From: Apostichopus japonicus
Taxonomy: Eukaryota; Echinodermata; Holothuroidea; Aspidochirotida; Stichopodidae
Direction: 5' to 3'
Assembly (NCBI RefSeq): GCF_037975245.1
Contig: NC_092562.1
Location: 3,774,001 to 3,838,000, forward strand
Length of the DNA: 64,000 nucleotides
How positions within the stretch are numbered: the first letter of the stretch is position 1; every line of letters starts with the position of its first letter. The notes under the pieces are model-generated. The model saw nothing but the letters and a program-made list of their open reading frames with translations. It was not told where the DNA came from and did no database searches. Shown in pieces: positions 61,801 to 64,000 of this stretch. The position numbers were made by a program, and so were the translations under genes.

Positions 61801-63700
61801 CTTCGCTTTTTTGTCAACTACATTTTAAAGATTTTGTCAAAGTTTCAACCACCAAGAATTGAACGAACGAACGATTTCTTCAGGAAAAAATATTAGGAAG
61901 CGGTCTATTTAGTTGATAATTATTTAATTTTAGTAACGGCCTTGATATTAAAAACAGTTTTGCACAAAAAAAAATCGGGCCTTTCTTTAAGACAACGTGA
62001 ATTTATCATATCGGTTTTCCTAGCTGACGTCACAAGCTTAATAAAAGGCCTCTCAGCACTGACGCCGAATTTGATAAAATGTAAATAAAATTCATGCGTA
62101 TATCATCTTCGGCTTAAATGAAGGTGTAACGTCATGAAAAGTATAGCTGCTTATTTGTCCATTTTAATCTATACAGAAAATGAGCTTAGTTTTTTTTTTG
62201 CATCAGTAGATATACCTTATTGCATTTTGTTAGTACTTTCGGTGATATCATGAAACTATCTTCTTCTTGGCTACTAGAGGGCGTAAGAAAGTCTGAGGGT
62301 AAGGAAGGACGCACAAACTTGGAGGTGTATTGTGGGACATGTGACTTTAATATGACAGGGAAACACCTCTGCAAAATCTCAAGACCGTAGAATGGATTCT
62401 CTTTGCATTCGTTGCCACAAATTCTGAAATATCTGAATGTTTTTTTTTGTTTTTGTTTTTGGTTGTTTTTGTTTTCTTTTTTTCTTCAATAAGTGCAACT
62501 GTAATTTCTTAAGCAAAGTACACTTTTATTTAAAAGAAAGGGTACCTGTCACTAATCTCCCCGTTTCCGGTGACCATTTTGGCAGCTTACTGGTTCCTTG
62601 TTGTAGTATAATTTCACTGGCTTAGAGAAACAGACAGAGCTCCCTGTGGATTTCGTGTCAGCCCCGGTACCTATCTGAACTTTTCCTACAATGGTAATAT
62701 CATGACTAACGATGCATAATCAGTGAGAACCATGTAGTGGAAAATAATACAAGATTTGTTATGGGTCACTTTGTAGTATCCCGTTATTACGTAGAATGCG
62801 GTTAGAATAGCCAGTATACATGTGCGTGATTTAAATCCTTTTGACGTTGCTCTTGGGAACCGGAAGTGATAAAGATAGTCGAATCAAACAATTGCACTTC
62901 TTGCAATTCAGCAATGATATATTGTTGCCATAGCTGCACAAAATGATATAAACTTTACTGGGAAATTGACTGGATCTAGTTCGGAGAGTTTTTATTTGGG
63001 GTTAGCTCTACTTTTTTAAATAAAGCTACGGAAGTAATTTTTGTTTTTAATTCAATCATTTAAGGCTGCAATCATACTTATACTTAAATAATACTTATAC
63101 ATCAATGTACTGACTGAAGTTCCGGAAAGTAGAAGATTCTTATCTCAATGTGTGTGTAGCTCTTTGGGGTAAGAATGGGGTAGGGTTATTTGCCCATTGT
63201 CGCGCACGCTACTAGAGGAACTTTACTATACACTAGCTAAGACGCTATTACAATTATGCAAATTTAATGTATATGAAAAAATAAATTCTGACGTAATTTA
63301 CGATTTAATTGATATAATATTCACTTGTATAATTACCTGCAGATTAGTTTTCTCTGAGTCATTGATTTATAGGTAATAATTACTAAAAGCTTTCAAAAGT
63401 ACTTTCGTAGGGGCCCTGATCTTCGAAGCTATCCCCAGTCAATATGAAAGTGCAAACATATACAATTCAATATCTTAGTTTGGATCTTAGTGTGAGAGTG
63501 AGGCACTATTATCTGACATTCTAATATATCTGTGTGTAATGCCGATGAACTTTGAGGTACGGTTTTGATAAAAGAAATCACAAAGATGCCTTGGTTTTTT
63601 TTATTAAGAAGATGGTTTAGTTATCAATAAGCTGACAATCGCACACAAAGATGTGCTGAAAATAAAACGAAGTTGCACTTCATAAGTGACGTGAACATTT
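58881..63700. other. No gene seen
   Basis: Long AT-rich stretch. No exon, RNA gene or transposon end that I can support. Confidence 0.5.
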
Positions 63701-63883
63701 AGTATATATAAAACCCAAGTCACATCGGACATAGAATTTCAGTCGTACATCGGCATTTCAGGAGGACCCTTTAAGCAGCGATTCAACAACCACACAAAAT
63801 CTCTCAGGCACGAAAAGTACCAAAAAGAAACAGGACCGTCAAAGAAAGTATGGAACCTTTTACATCTTCAAATCAAACTATAG
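63701..63883 (+). pseudogene. GIY-YIG endonuclease fragment of a retroelement
   Basis: In frame from about 63713: VTSDIEFQSYIGISGGPFKQ, RFNNHTKSLRHEKYQ, PSKKVWNL, then TAG at 63881-63883. The YIG motif, the R at +9 after the G, and the NHTKS and W blocks match GIY-YIG domains carried by some animal retroelements. Only a fragment is visible; the next 117 bp to the window edge add nothing. Confidence 0.65.
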
Positions 63884-64000
63884 GGATATACTATATGAAA
63901 TGTAAATAACTATTGATATGAATGTTTCTCGGAGAGACTAGTGATTGCCTGCCATGGCACGAGGCTTGCCTATACAAATGACAACAGAGCAACACATACT

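Overview
This window looks like nuclear DNA from a marine invertebrate animal. It is AT-rich and sparse in genes, with introns obeying the GT-AG rule. It is packed with simple repeats, non-autonomous DNA transposons, SINE-like sequences and broken retroelements. An echinoderm, perhaps a sea cucumber, is a reasonable guess. That guess rests only on the overall look (SRCR protein, insect-type laccase, melatonin/moody-like receptor, repeat style); no sequence here proves it.

I can support four protein-coding genes. (1) An apparently intronless class A GPCR on + (9014-10498, 494 aa). (2) A nine-exon, 707-aa membrane-anchored multicopper oxidase of the animal laccase type on + (20700-31648), with all four copper-binding motifs intact. 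(3) The PAT-complex subunit Asterix (WDR83OS), four exons on + (33921-40116, 100 aa). (4) A secreted protein on - (55323-51107, 348 aa) with a signal peptide, an unassigned possibly Ig-like 110-aa exon and two SRCR domains. I built the exon models by hand from reading frames and splice signals, and all intron phases agree. The genes appear independent, with no operon-like or pathway link.

Layout. 1-8.9 kb: no host gene; a TTAA-flanked 1.4-kb transposon carrying a THAP fragment, a SINE, a strong hairpin, a hAT-type MITE, and a LINE fragment cut by a long ATT microsatellite. 9.0-10.5 kb: the GPCR. 10.5-20.7 kb: no gene; a 150-bp tandem satellite, a three-level nest of inverted-repeat elements, a SINE and a 400-bp MITE. 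20.7-31.7 kb: the laccase, whose introns hold LINE and Penelope-like remnants, a SINE and an unusual 1.9-kb TTTACC/GGTAAA-rich element. 31.7-40.1 kb: a LINE tail, then Asterix. 40.1-51.1 kb: no gene; three MITEs with exact 8-bp target duplications, a large TA tract, and an inverted-repeat element built on a GGTTGTCACA motif. 51.1-55.3 kb: the SRCR gene. 55.3-64 kb: no recognisable gene; microsatellites and a GIY-YIG retroelement fragment at the edge.

The best candidates for something undescribed are the G-tract hAT-like MITE family (five copies with exact target duplications plus one probable copy), the TTTACC/GGTAAA element, the GGTTGTCACA element, and the unassigned exon in the SRCR protein.
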